Numbered from the stretch's first letter, positions 1 through 6,241 are shown. The stretch is 6,422 bases of DNA from an uncultured Oscillospiraceae bacterium (GCA_902478605.1 CABSLQ010000103.1:1-6422); one strand, 5' to 3'. A program made the numbers and translations. The notes: generated by a model not told the origin, from the letters alone.

Positions 1-118
1 TCTGTCTTGCGGCCGGTTCCTGTTCGCACTTTTAAAACAGGACGATTGTTCTCGTCATAAAGGGTAAGGTGATTGCATGGAGTCCGTCATTTTATACGGA
101 ATAGGCGCCAAACGGCGC

Positions 119-160
119 AAAATAAAATCGCGGCAGTCGGGGTAACGATTGCCACGATTT
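119..160 (-). terminator. Intrinsic terminator after the rpiR-type gene
   Basis: Read on the minus strand, the arm at 160-146 pairs with 139-125 around a six-base loop (TTACCC, 145-140). Of 15 stem positions, 13 are Watson-Crick, one is a T·G wobble and one is an A×C mismatch. The run TTTTATTTT (127-119) follows and partly joins the stem base. This is the expected shape of a rho-independent terminator and it lies about 58 nt past the regulator's stop codon. In plus-strand orientation the stem is not followed by a T-run, so it probably serves the minus strand only. A second small hairpin (GCGCC-GTTT-GGCGC, 118-105) sits directly downstream without a T-run of its own. Confidence 0.8.
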
Positions 161-171
161 CAGATGAAATC
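156..171 (-). repeat. Near-perfect palindrome overlapping the terminator arm
   Basis: GATTTCA and TGAAATC form 7-bp inverted arms around a two-base centre. In RNA this could fold as a 6-bp stem with a four-base loop. Bases 156-160 also belong to the 5' arm of the downstream terminator, so the two hairpins cannot form together. It could instead be a protein-binding dyad, or be due to chance. Confidence 0.45.
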
Positions 172-217
172 TGTAAAATAACAGGCAGGGATTGCCCGCC
201 GGCGGCGCACTGAAAGT

Positions 218-1048
218 TTACCGGTTTGGCGCATAAGTTTTTTTCATATGGTACAGATGGGAGAGATTTTCTACGGAGGCCTCTCCCATTTGTTCGGATA
301 CCGCCACTACCAGTGCGTCCACCAATGCCGCAGGCGCCGTCATCGAGTGATACTCTTTTGCCTCTCCCCGATAGGCGAACAGCTGGATATCTGCCCGTTC
401 CTCTTCCGGGACAAATGCACGGGAGATAAACGCAAGCGTCTGGTAACCAGCTTCTTTCCGGTATCCCAGGATCATCTTTCCCTCCTGCGAGAGCTTGGAA
501 AAGCTGAACATAGCCACCAGATCGCCGGCCTTTGCCTGTGAGAGCCCTTCCAGTACCTCCGAGCCCCCTGATGGCAGCAGAACGGACTGAACCCCAAGCC
601 GCCGCAGGCGGAACATCAGAAGCTGCCCCAATGAGGACGACGCGCTTTTCGCATGGATAAATACCCGATGTGCAGAGCAAAGCGCCGAAACTGCCTTCTG
701 AAATTCCTCCTGTTCCAATCCCTCCAGCGTTTTCTGCAGGTACATCTGCTGACGCAGGAACCAATTGTCCACGGTGAATGCTTCTTCAGAATGCAGTGTC
801 TGCATCAGTTTGACAGCCGGGCCTTCCGAAACGTTCTGATCCGCCACCAGCCGCCTGAGCTCCTTATAATCCCCACAGCCCAGACGGCGCACAAAGCGGG
901 AAATTGTCGTACCCGAAACATCAAGCTTTTCTCCCACTTCCCCGATGGAGGAAAGCAAGAATTCTTCCGGGTTATTGGATATATAGTCCAGTATCCGGGA
1001 TTCAGCTTTGGTGATCTGTTCCGGCATCTGGGGAAACTGTAAAGTCAT
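218..1048 (-). CDS. RpiR/MurR-family transcriptional regulator (HTH + SIS)
   Basis: A cytoplasmic DNA-binding regulator of 276 residues, the usual length for this family. Residues 1-75 form the HTH_6-type N-terminal domain. The helix-turn-helix lies around residues 33-56, where SSIGEVGEKLDVSGTTISRF matches the family pattern for choosing and inserting a recognition helix. After a linker, residues 125-255 form a SIS (sugar isomerase) fold, which in characterised relatives binds phosphosugars. The two ligand-contact loops are present but altered: HAKSASSS at 132-139 and SFSKLS at 182-187, where relatives usually have a glycine-rich GxGxS and SxSGxT. The ATG at 1048 is chosen because AGGAGGAG (1065-1058) stands 9 nt upstream. 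The gene follows the PepSY lipoprotein by 56 nt with no visible promoter, so the two are probably co-transcribed. Its likely target is this locus, by analogy with other local RpiR regulators. Whether it activates or represses is not visible. Confidence 0.92.
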   Translation of the reverse strand: MTLQFPQMPEQITKAESRILDYISNNPEEFLLSSIGEVGEKLDVSGTTISRFVRRLGCGDYKELRRLVADQNVSEGPAVKLMQTLHSEEAFTVDNWFLRQQMYLQKTLEGLEQEEFQKAVSALCSAHRVFIHAKSASSSLGQLLMFRLRRLGVQSVLLPSGGSEVLEGLSQAKAGDLVAMFSFSKLSQEGKMILGYRKEAGYQTLAFISRAFVPEEERADIQLFAYRGEAKEYHSMTAPAALVDALVVAVSEQMGEASVENLSHLYHMKKTYAPNR

Positions 1049-1094
1049 CAGCTGCGACTCCTCCTATGATCTTTCTTTGCTCAAACCAGCTCTG

Positions 1095-1115
1095 TGCGGG
1101 GCGGTTACTCCCGCA
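1095..1115 (-). other. Small hairpin spanning the PepSY gene stop codon
   Basis: TGCGGG and CCCGCA form a perfect 6-bp stem around a nine-base loop that carries the TAA stop of the lipoprotein gene. No T-run follows, so it is not a convincing terminator. It could limit coupling between the lipoprotein and regulator genes or protect the 3' end of the message, but chance is also possible. Confidence 0.3.
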
Positions 1116-1761
1116 GATCCGCATTCCAGTCAAAAATAATTCCGGTCTTTGGATCAATCTCAAACTCATATTTGATGCCGTCGTGGTATAATTCTCCCTC
1201 AAATCGGCCCCGGCCGTCGTCGCTTTCTTCCCACATCCGGATGTTTTCCGTGCTGGAGCCGGACACCTTGCTCTGGACGACCTGTTTGGCTTCCTCCAGC
1301 GTGACGGGGCTTCCGCCCAGCCGGTCAAGCCACTCTTCATCTACCTCGTAATCGGCGCCGATGATCTTTCCGCCTGTTATGGCGATTTCAAAGTCATAAT
1401 TCCCGTACTCTGTTTCAAACTCCACCTGAAAAATCGGGATATCGTTTTCCCGATCCCGTTCCACTTTCACGTTATAAGCGTCTTTTTCCGGAACGCCGGC
1501 GTTTTCCATCGCCAGGGCAAGCGCGGCATCCTGATCGATTTCAGCATCTGCCGGCAGGCTGCCGCCGGATGGCTTTGAACTGCTCGGAATTTCATCATCC
1601 GGAAAGATTTCGGACTGCGCGGTACCGGAAGCTGTCTCCTGCGGAGCCTGATCTGCCGCAGAAGATCCTTGCGGGAGATCGGATGGTATCTGGCCGGTTG
1701 TTCTGCCGCAGCCGGACAGCAGCAGGCACAAAACAGAAAATAACAGTGCAATTCGTCTCAT
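1105..1761 (-). CDS. Lipoprotein with two PepSY domains
   Basis: A predicted surface lipoprotein of 218 residues. The N-terminus MRRIALLFSVLCLLLSGC is a type II signal peptide with lipobox LLSGC, giving lipid attachment at Cys18. Residues 20-72 are a Ser/Pro/Gly/Gln-rich, probably disordered tether. Two PepSY-type repeats follow, at about 73-142 and 152-214. Each starts with a short helix (IDQDAALALAMENAG; VTLEEAKQVVQSKV) and continues with beta strands, ending in a typical turn (ITGGKIIGADYEVD; DPKTGIIFDWNADL). PepSY domains occur in extracytoplasmic proteins and in some protease inhibitors, but no enzyme activity can be assigned. The mature protein is strongly acidic. The start is set by GAGGTGA 9 nt upstream of the ATG, and a separate promoter lies just before it. 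It may be a cell-surface partner of the neighbouring system or unrelated to transport. The domain call is firm, the role unknown. Confidence 0.88.
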   Translation of the reverse strand: MRRIALLFSVLCLLLSGCGRTTGQIPSDLPQGSSAADQAPQETASGTAQSEIFPDDEIPSSSKPSGGSLPADAEIDQDAALALAMENAGVPEKDAYNVKVERDRENDIPIFQVEFETEYGNYDFEIAITGGKIIGADYEVDEEWLDRLGGSPVTLEEAKQVVQSKVSGSSTENIRMWEESDDGRGRFEGELYHDGIKYEFEIDPKTGIIFDWNADLRE

Positions 1762-1787
1762 AAAGCGCTCACCTCTATCCTATAACA

Positions 1788-1816
1788 AGTATATCAAGAA
1801 GCCATGCTCTGTTCAA
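1788..1816 (-). promoter_or_regulatory. Sigma-A-type promoter for the PepSY-rpiR unit
   Basis: On the minus strand, TTGAAC (1816-1811) and TATACT (1793-1788) are separated by exactly 17 nt. TG one base before the -10 gives an extended -10 element. Transcription would start near 1781, leaving a leader of about 20 nt that contains the ribosome site. The 67-bp gap between the PHP and PepSY genes fits a promoter-bearing junction. Confidence 0.65.
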
Positions 1817-1819
1817 GAA
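1794..1819. repeat. Direct repeat TCAAGAA x2 in the PepSY promoter
   Basis: Plus-strand TCAAGAA occurs at 1794-1800 and 1813-1819, a 19-bp period. One copy fills the spacer next to the -10 and the other overlaps the -35. A tandem regulator site is possible, but seven-base repeats this close can also arise by chance. Confidence 0.35.
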
Positions 1820-1841
1820 AAAGGTCCATTACATACCTTTT
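1819..1841 (-). terminator. Weak terminator-like hairpin at the PHP gene end
   Basis: AAAAGGT and ACCTTTT pair over seven bases around a nine-base loop that includes the stop codon. The T-run (1822-1818) lies almost entirely within the stem, and the stem is A/T-rich. At best it would give partial termination between the transporter operon and the PepSY gene. Confidence 0.25.
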
Positions 1842-2824
1842 CCCCGGAAAACCAGGATACCCTTTGCTGAGCCGGTGGTTGTTGCAGATACCAGTTCAAA
1901 ACCCTTCCGGGACATTTCGTTGGCAGCCAGACGGATCCTGTCCGCCATTTCTCCGGCTTTTGGCGAATAATCGATCACCACCGTTTGGTAGGCTACGGCG
2001 AGCCTGTCTGAAAAAGAACAGGAATCCTGTTCTTTTCCACTGCCCAGCAGAACGCCGACATAGTCCCCGCCTAAAGCGTGAATCTCCTTCAGCGCCCGCT
2101 TCAGGATGCCGGCGGTTTTCACCTGAAACGCGGCCTGCTCCGAAACCATAATCTGATAGGCGCCCGCCGAGATTTGACGGCGCAGTTCGTCCAGTGTGGC
2201 GGGTTTCTCTGCAAATTCTGTCCAGATACAACCGTATTGCACCGCCTGATGGGTGTCACTCCCGCTGACTACCGGTTTGTGGAGCCGTTCTCCCAGAGAA
2301 CGGGTGAGCCGTTCGGCGCGTTCCCGGTCCTCCGCCACATCCTTGCCGTTTAAGTCCAGGAAATCCAGCCGTTCCAGCTGTTCCCGGGGCAGCTCCGGAA
2401 TATGTCCGCCTTCCCGGTAAGGGTGGGCGGCGCCTACCAGAACATCGTATTCCCTGAAGAGGTCCAGCAGCTTTTCAAAGGGGAGAAAATGCCCCGGCTG
2501 CTTATGTGCGGCCAGCCGCTGATTGAGTTCCAGAATCGTTTCTACAGTTCCCAGCGACAGGATGTGCCCGCCCTCGGCAATATCCGTCTCCATGCCCGGG
2601 AATATCCGCAGCCCGTTTTCCAGCAGAAGGGCATCTCCTTCCCGTTTGCTTTGATGCAAAAGATAGCCGTACAGCTCATCGAATTGCAGCGTATTGAAGT
2701 GCTCGGTCAGGCACAGGGCGTCCAGCCCGGCCGCCTTTGCTTCGCCGAACAGCCAGTCGGTATATTGGGTGGAAAACGGAAGCCGTTTGGCCAGTTTCCC
2801 GTGAGTATGAAAATCCAGTTTCAA
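1829..2824 (-). CDS. PHP-domain metallohydrolase with C-terminal DUF4177-like extension
   Basis: A 331-residue, probably cytoplasmic hydrolase. Residues 1-215 carry the PHP metal-site pattern: His6 and His8 (FHTH), Glu41-His42 (LTEHFN), Glu79 (GMETD), His87 (GGHIL), His134 (AAHPYR), Asp190 and His192 (SGSDTH). Members of this superfamily use two or three metal ions, usually to hydrolyse phosphoesters (histidinol phosphate, nucleotides, DNA ends), so a small-molecule phosphatase or phosphodiesterase is most likely; the substrate is unknown. Residues 216-275 are a linker of unclear nature. Residues 278-328 (YQTVVIDY ... GFELVSA ... GILVFRGK) resemble the small DUF4177 fold, which I have not often seen joined to PHP. 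The start is TTG at 2824: AGAGG lies 7 nt upstream, an in-frame TAG occurs 18 nt further upstream, and a later start would lose the HTH metal motif. It begins 15 nt after the ecfT stop, so it belongs to the transporter operon. Confidence 0.9.
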   Translation of the reverse strand: MKLDFHTHGKLAKRLPFSTQYTDWLFGEAKAAGLDALCLTEHFNTLQFDELYGYLLHQSKREGDALLLENGLRIFPGMETDIAEGGHILSLGTVETILELNQRLAAHKQPGHFLPFEKLLDLFREYDVLVGAAHPYREGGHIPELPREQLERLDFLDLNGKDVAEDRERAERLTRSLGERLHKPVVSGSDTHQAVQYGCIWTEFAEKPATLDELRRQISAGAYQIMVSEQAAFQVKTAGILKRALKEIHALGGDYVGVLLGSGKEQDSCSFSDRLAVAYQTVVIDYSPKAGEMADRIRLAANEMSRKGFELVSATTTGSAKGILVFRGKGM

Positions 2825-2839
2825 GTTGTAGCCTCTTTT

Positions 2840-3673
2840 CTAAAATAATGTGGATAACAGAATGGAAACCGCGATCCAGAGGAAAGAAACCGCCAGGAAC
2901 AGCAGGTCGTTATAGGTCACCTTCAAAGTAGCAAGCTTCATCTTTTTCACCGCCTTGTTGACCGCCGCATAACGGTAGCCTTTGATCTCCAGCGCCTCCA
3001 CCGTTGTCCGGGAGCGCTTGGCGGTGTTGAGCATCAGCGGGTAAAAGGCGTGCATGACCACTTTGACCTGATAAAACAGGTACTTGACTTTTCCCCAGAA
3101 CCTTTCGTGCGCCGGCGGATTCCCCCGCATCCGGAAGGAGAGCAGGATGTTCTGGAACTCCTCCATCAGCATGGGCAGGATCCGATAGGCGTAGGAGATG
3201 GAAAAGGAGAGCCGTTCCGGGCAACCGTACCACATCAGCCCGTTGGACAGACGGTCCGGATCCAATCCGGAGAACACGGTGACGGAGGCCAGAGAGCAGG
3301 TGGCGACCTTCAGGGTGAGGATCAGCAGCGGGACGATGGTGGAAGCGTCCCCACCGAAAAGGAAGGACACCACCAGCAGATATCCCGTCTGGGTAAAGAC
3401 GCCGACCGCGAACAGCAGCAGCACCAGACCCGCCACACGTGCCAGTACGGTGGTGATGAGCACCAGTAAAAAGCAGGCCATCAAAAACCAGAGGTTATTC
3501 ACAAACCAGGGCACCAATCCGAAGAACAAATACCACACCAGCAGAATCCGCGGATCCAGTCTGGCGATCACTGTGTCATCATTGCCGTAGGCGTTTTTGA
3601 GCACCTGATTGCGCAGAAAGTCAATGGAGAATTTATCCAGGATATTTTCGGAGAGTTTCTTTTTCATCTTCAT
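2840..3673 (-). CDS. ECF transporter transmembrane component T (EcfT/CbiQ family)
   Basis: This integral membrane protein of 277 residues couples the ATPases to the substrate-binding S protein. The family opening, LDPRILLVWYLF, is at 39-50. Hydrophobic segments lie around 42-62, 64-79, 81-104, 113-135 and 255-276. Between the fourth and the last is the long cytoplasmic coupling region (about 140-245). There the two short motifs that dock into the ATPases, Ala-Arg-Gly in most relatives, read Met182-Arg183-Gly184 (FRMRG) and Ile230-Lys231-Gly232 (EIKGY). The ATG at 3673 is preferred: GAGG (3683-3680) stands 6 nt upstream. A GTG at 3685 would give 281 residues and a GTGA overlap with the ATPase stop, but its nearest GGAGG is only one base away; the ATG at 3667 is a third option. 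The gene is translationally close to the ATPase and precedes the PHP gene. The family assignment is secure, the substrate unknown. Confidence 0.92.
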   Translation of the reverse strand: MKMKKKLSENILDKFSIDFLRNQVLKNAYGNDDTVIARLDPRILLVWYLFFGLVPWFVNNLWFLMACFLLVLITTVLARVAGLVLLLFAVGVFTQTGYLLVVSFLFGGDASTIVPLLILTLKVATCSLASVTVFSGLDPDRLSNGLMWYGCPERLSFSISYAYRILPMLMEEFQNILLSFRMRGNPPAHERFWGKVKYLFYQVKVVMHAFYPLMLNTAKRSRTTVEALEIKGYRYAAVNKAVKKMKLATLKVTYNDLLFLAVSFLWIAVSILLSTLF

Positions 3674-3681
3674 TGCCGTCC

Positions 3682-5376
3682 TCACGCCTCCTCAAAGCCA
3701 TGCAGGAATTCCTCTACCGTATAGCAGAGAGCCCTGCCGTCCAGCGCCTGCCCCATGGAAAAAATCTCCGGCGGCCGGATCCCTACGGTGTTCAGTATTT
3801 CCTGATTTCCAAAGATCTCGTCCCGCGAACCGTCCGCTATCACCCGGCCCCGGCAAAGCACCACGATCCGCTGTGCCCATTCACAGACCAGCTGCATATC
3901 GTGGGTGGCGATCATCACCGTTTCGGTGATATCCTTCATATCCGTCAGCGTCCGCATGATCTCCTTGCGGGTGGCGATATCCAGATTGGCGGTCGGCTCG
4001 TCCAGCAGCAAAATGCCGGGGTTCAGGGCAACGCCGATGGCGAGACTTGCCCGGCGCATCTGGCCGCCGGAGAGAAGCCGGCCGTCCCGGTCCTGCAATT
4101 CCGTCAGCCGGAAGCGAGCCAGCAGTTCGTCGGTGCGCGCCTGCCAGTTTTCAACATCCCGTACCTGCATGGCATAGGCGATATCGGCACGGATGGAATC
4201 CTTGATAAACATCTCCTCCGGATTCTGATAAACAAGGGAAATGCTTCGAGACAGCTGTTCCGTCTTTTTCTTCCGGGTACTTTCGCCGTTCAGGAGGATA
4301 TCGCCCGTCCCCGGCTTGAGAAGGCCCACCATCAGTTTCATTAAGGTGGATTTCCCCGCACCGTTGGAACCGATCAGGGCGATCTTTTCTCCGCGGCGGA
4401 TCTCCAGGTCCAGGCCGTCAAACACCAACCGGTCATCCCCTTTGACGCTGCGGTAAGCGATGGACACGTCCCGAAACTGCACATTCGGCTCACCGGCTTC
4501 TGCCGCTTTCTGTTCTGCAGAGGCACGGGGATGATACTGTAAGTTCCGAAAAGCGTTTTTCCCTTCTTCTACGGTGGTGGGCAGGAGCTGTCCCTCCGGC
4601 AGCTTGCCTTCCTGATTCATCCGATGAGCGGCAATGGTCACCTGGGGCGGGAAGATGTTGCATGCCTGCAGCTCGTCCACCCGGCGCAGCGCTTCGGCCG
4701 TGGGAAGCTTCCACGCAATGCCGCCGTCCCGCATCAGCATCACATGCTTGCAGTAATCGGCGATATATTCCGTATGATGCTCAATGACGATGATCGTCTT
4801 GCCGTGCTTTTCGTTCAGTTCCTTCAGCACACCGTAGATTTTATCCGCATGGCCGGGATCCAGCTGGGCGATCGGCTCGTCCAGGATCAGGATATCCGGC
4901 CGCAGGGAAACGGCGCCCGCCAGCGCCAGCAGATGTGTCTGCCCCCCGGAAAGCTGCCAGATATAATCGTCCTCCCGTCCCTCCAGCCCGCAGAGGGAGA
5001 GCGCTCGCCGCCCTCTTTCGATATAATCCGGCATGGCGTAGTTCAAGCAGGCATAGGAAGCGTCATCCAGCACGGTAGGGCGGACGATCTGGTTTTCAAA
5101 GTCCTGATAGACATATCCCGCCTTGCAGGCCAGCGTCCCCACATCCGATTCCAGGGTGTTGATTCCTCCCACCTTGACGGTCCCTTCAAAATCGCCGTCG
5201 ATAAAGTGGGGGATCAGCCCGTTTAAGGTTTTACAAAAAGTGGACTTCCCGCAGCCGTTGTTCCCAACGACCGCCAGGAAGTCCCCTTCTTCAACCGTAA
5301 GCGATATGTTCTTCAGAATCGGACTTTTTGCGGCGGGATAGGAATAGGTCAAATTCTCTATCTCGATAATGTTCAT
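3682..5376 (-). CDS. ECF transporter double ATPase (fused A-A' ABC domains)
   Basis: A cytoplasmic ATPase of 564 residues that powers the importer. Domain 1 (about 3-235) has Walker A GNNGCGKST 38-46, Q-loop Gln91 (YVYQDFENQ), signature LSGGQ 142-146, Walker B LILDEP 163-168 with Glu167, and H-loop His200 (VIEHH). Domain 2 (about 298-545) has Walker A GSNGAGKST 336-344, Q-loop Gln384 (LVYQNPEE), LSGGQ 435-439, Walker B LLLDEP 456-461 with Glu460, and H-loop His492 (ATHD). Both sites look catalytically complete. A linker of about 60 residues joins them, replacing the separate EcfA and EcfA' subunits of many ECF systems; this fused form resembles YkoD-type proteins. The ATG at 5376 is chosen because GGAGG lies 4 nt upstream and it overlaps the S-gene stop as ATGA, implying translational coupling. 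The frame is open further upstream to 5502, but that stretch is an Arg/Cys-rich shadow of the S gene. Confidence 0.95.
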   Translation of the reverse strand: MNIIEIENLTYSYPAAKSPILKNISLTVEEGDFLAVVGNNGCGKSTFCKTLNGLIPHFIDGDFEGTVKVGGINTLESDVGTLACKAGYVYQDFENQIVRPTVLDDASYACLNYAMPDYIERGRRALSLCGLEGREDDYIWQLSGGQTHLLALAGAVSLRPDILILDEPIAQLDPGHADKIYGVLKELNEKHGKTIIVIEHHTEYIADYCKHVMLMRDGGIAWKLPTAEALRRVDELQACNIFPPQVTIAAHRMNQEGKLPEGQLLPTTVEEGKNAFRNLQYHPRASAEQKAAEAGEPNVQFRDVSIAYRSVKGDDRLVFDGLDLEIRRGEKIALIGSNGAGKSTLMKLMVGLLKPGTGDILLNGESTRKKKTEQLSRSISLVYQNPEEMFIKDSIRADIAYAMQVRDVENWQARTDELLARFRLTELQDRDGRLLSGGQMRRASLAIGVALNPGILLLDEPTANLDIATRKEIMRTLTDMKDITETVMIATHDMQLVCEWAQRIVVLCRGRVIADGSRDEIFGNQEILNTVGIRPPEIFSMGQALDGRALCYTVEEFLHGFEEA

Positions 5377-6221
5377 TGTTCCTCCGCCTGTTTCTTTCCA
5401 GCCTTGACTTTTAGCGCAACGATCGCAGCAACAGCGATTACGGCGGCAACTACAAGACCGATCGCCAGCGCGGTCCCGCTTTCCGCCCACTCGGCTTCCC
5501 ATTCGATCAGCGGAGTGCCGCTGGTAGCCAAAAGCTCGGCGCCGACCGCTGCGGCAAAGGCAACGATACAGCCGATGACAACTTTGGCGTTGATCCCGCC
5601 CAGCCAGGTCTTTTCATCCCGCGGGCGCATCCCCAGCAGCGGCTCGATCTTGCCGTACAGCTTCGGCACCAAAAACAGGGTGGGCAGCAGGCAGAACAGG
5701 ATACCGGAGAACAGCAGGTCGTTGAGGAACGCAAAGCCTTCGGTGGCAAACACGCTCTCCGGCAGGCCGGCTACCGCTTCAAAATCCTCCACGGCAAACT
5801 GTACCTTCAGGATATCTACGACGGTTCCCATCAGCAGCTGAAGCCCTGTGCCAGTAATGGCCGCGATGCCGACCATTTTATAGTTCTTCGGGTTCTTTAC
5901 CATCCGCCCGGCAATATACACACCAATGGTTACTGTCAGAAATTTTTCCAGCTCGCCCAAGCCGCCAAACTGGCCCAGCATGATCTCGCTGAACACCAGC
6001 TCGCCGGTAGCCGCGCCCAGCGCCGCCGAAAGCGGGTCAAACAGCATGGCCAGCGTCAGCGGGATAAACAGGAAGTATTCCACTGAAAATTCCACAATAC
6101 CAGCCTGAAAGCTGGGAATCAATTCGGTAAACAGGGTTGCCAATCCATACAGCGCCATGGTCAATACAAAGACCATGAGTTTTTGCGACTGCGTCGCCGT
6201 CTGCTTTTTTGAGAGCTCCAT
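5373..6221 (-). CDS. Putative ECF transporter substrate-binding S component
   Basis: A polytopic membrane protein of 282 residues, first gene of the operon. Hydrophobic segments lie near 15-35, 46-66, 67-82, 92-108, 115-137, 164-186, 210-233 and 248-270. The first six fit an S-component core, with small and acidic residues in the conserved-looking stretch ALGAATGELVFSEI (67-80). The last two segments follow a polar link (RPRDEKTWLGG, 199-209), are separated by an acidic loop (WEAEWAESG), and the tail ends in Lys/Glu (KAGKKQAEEQ). That makes it longer than the roughly 170-200 residues of common S proteins. The call rests on its place before a double ATPase and EcfT, which otherwise lack an S partner, and on topology; I do not recognise a substrate family. 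The start at 6221 has AAAGGA very close and GGAGG 10 nt upstream, and it reads straight into a typical cytosolic N-terminus (MELSKKQT). Confidence 0.85.
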   Translation of the reverse strand: MELSKKQTATQSQKLMVFVLTMALYGLATLFTELIPSFQAGIVEFSVEYFLFIPLTLAMLFDPLSAALGAATGELVFSEIMLGQFGGLGELEKFLTVTIGVYIAGRMVKNPKNYKMVGIAAITGTGLQLLMGTVVDILKVQFAVEDFEAVAGLPESVFATEGFAFLNDLLFSGILFCLLPTLFLVPKLYGKIEPLLGMRPRDEKTWLGGINAKVVIGCIVAFAAAVGAELLATSGTPLIEWEAEWAESGTALAIGLVVAAVIAVAAIVALKVKAGKKQAEEQ

Positions 6222-6228
6222 ATCCTTT

Positions 6229-6236
6229 CATCCTCC
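6229..6236 (-). promoter_or_regulatory. Ribosome site with an abutting out-of-frame ATG
   Basis: GGAGG (6236-6232) is followed at once by an ATG (6231-6229) in a different frame from the S gene. The S-gene ATG lies 10 nt after GGAGG, with a second purine run (AAAGGA) in between. The first ATG is too close to serve as an efficient start, so the ATG at 6221 is preferred. Confidence 0.5.
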
Positions 6237-6241
6237 AAATC

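Noticed and set aside
1..60. Possible 3' end of a plus-strand gene (19 open codons, TAA at 58-60)
   Set aside because: A second plus frame is also open over the same span and the residues show no family signal. Too short to support.
91..97. TATAAA on the minus strand as a promoter for a gene left of the window
   Set aside because: No acceptable -35 at 16-18 nt; the upstream bases are the G/C-rich hairpin at 105-118.
77..145. Plus-strand 22-codon frame with AAGGTG upstream
   Set aside because: It runs into the terminator stem, has a low-complexity basic end and no recognisable family; the only support is a chance-level ribosome site.
87..764. Long minus-strand open frame overlapping the regulator
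   Set aside because: Gly/Arg-rich composition and full overlap with the RpiR-type gene in another frame mark it as a high-G+C shadow.
5377..5502. N-terminal extension of the double ATPase by 42 residues
   Set aside because: The added residues are Arg/Cys-rich and unlike any ABC protein. They lie wholly in another frame of the S gene, and the ATG at 5376 has a GGAGG site and begins right at the domain.
6037..6231. 64-codon minus-strand frame starting at the first ATG after GGAGG
   Set aside because: The start has no spacing from the ribosome site, and the frame is a shadow of the clearly membrane-like S gene.
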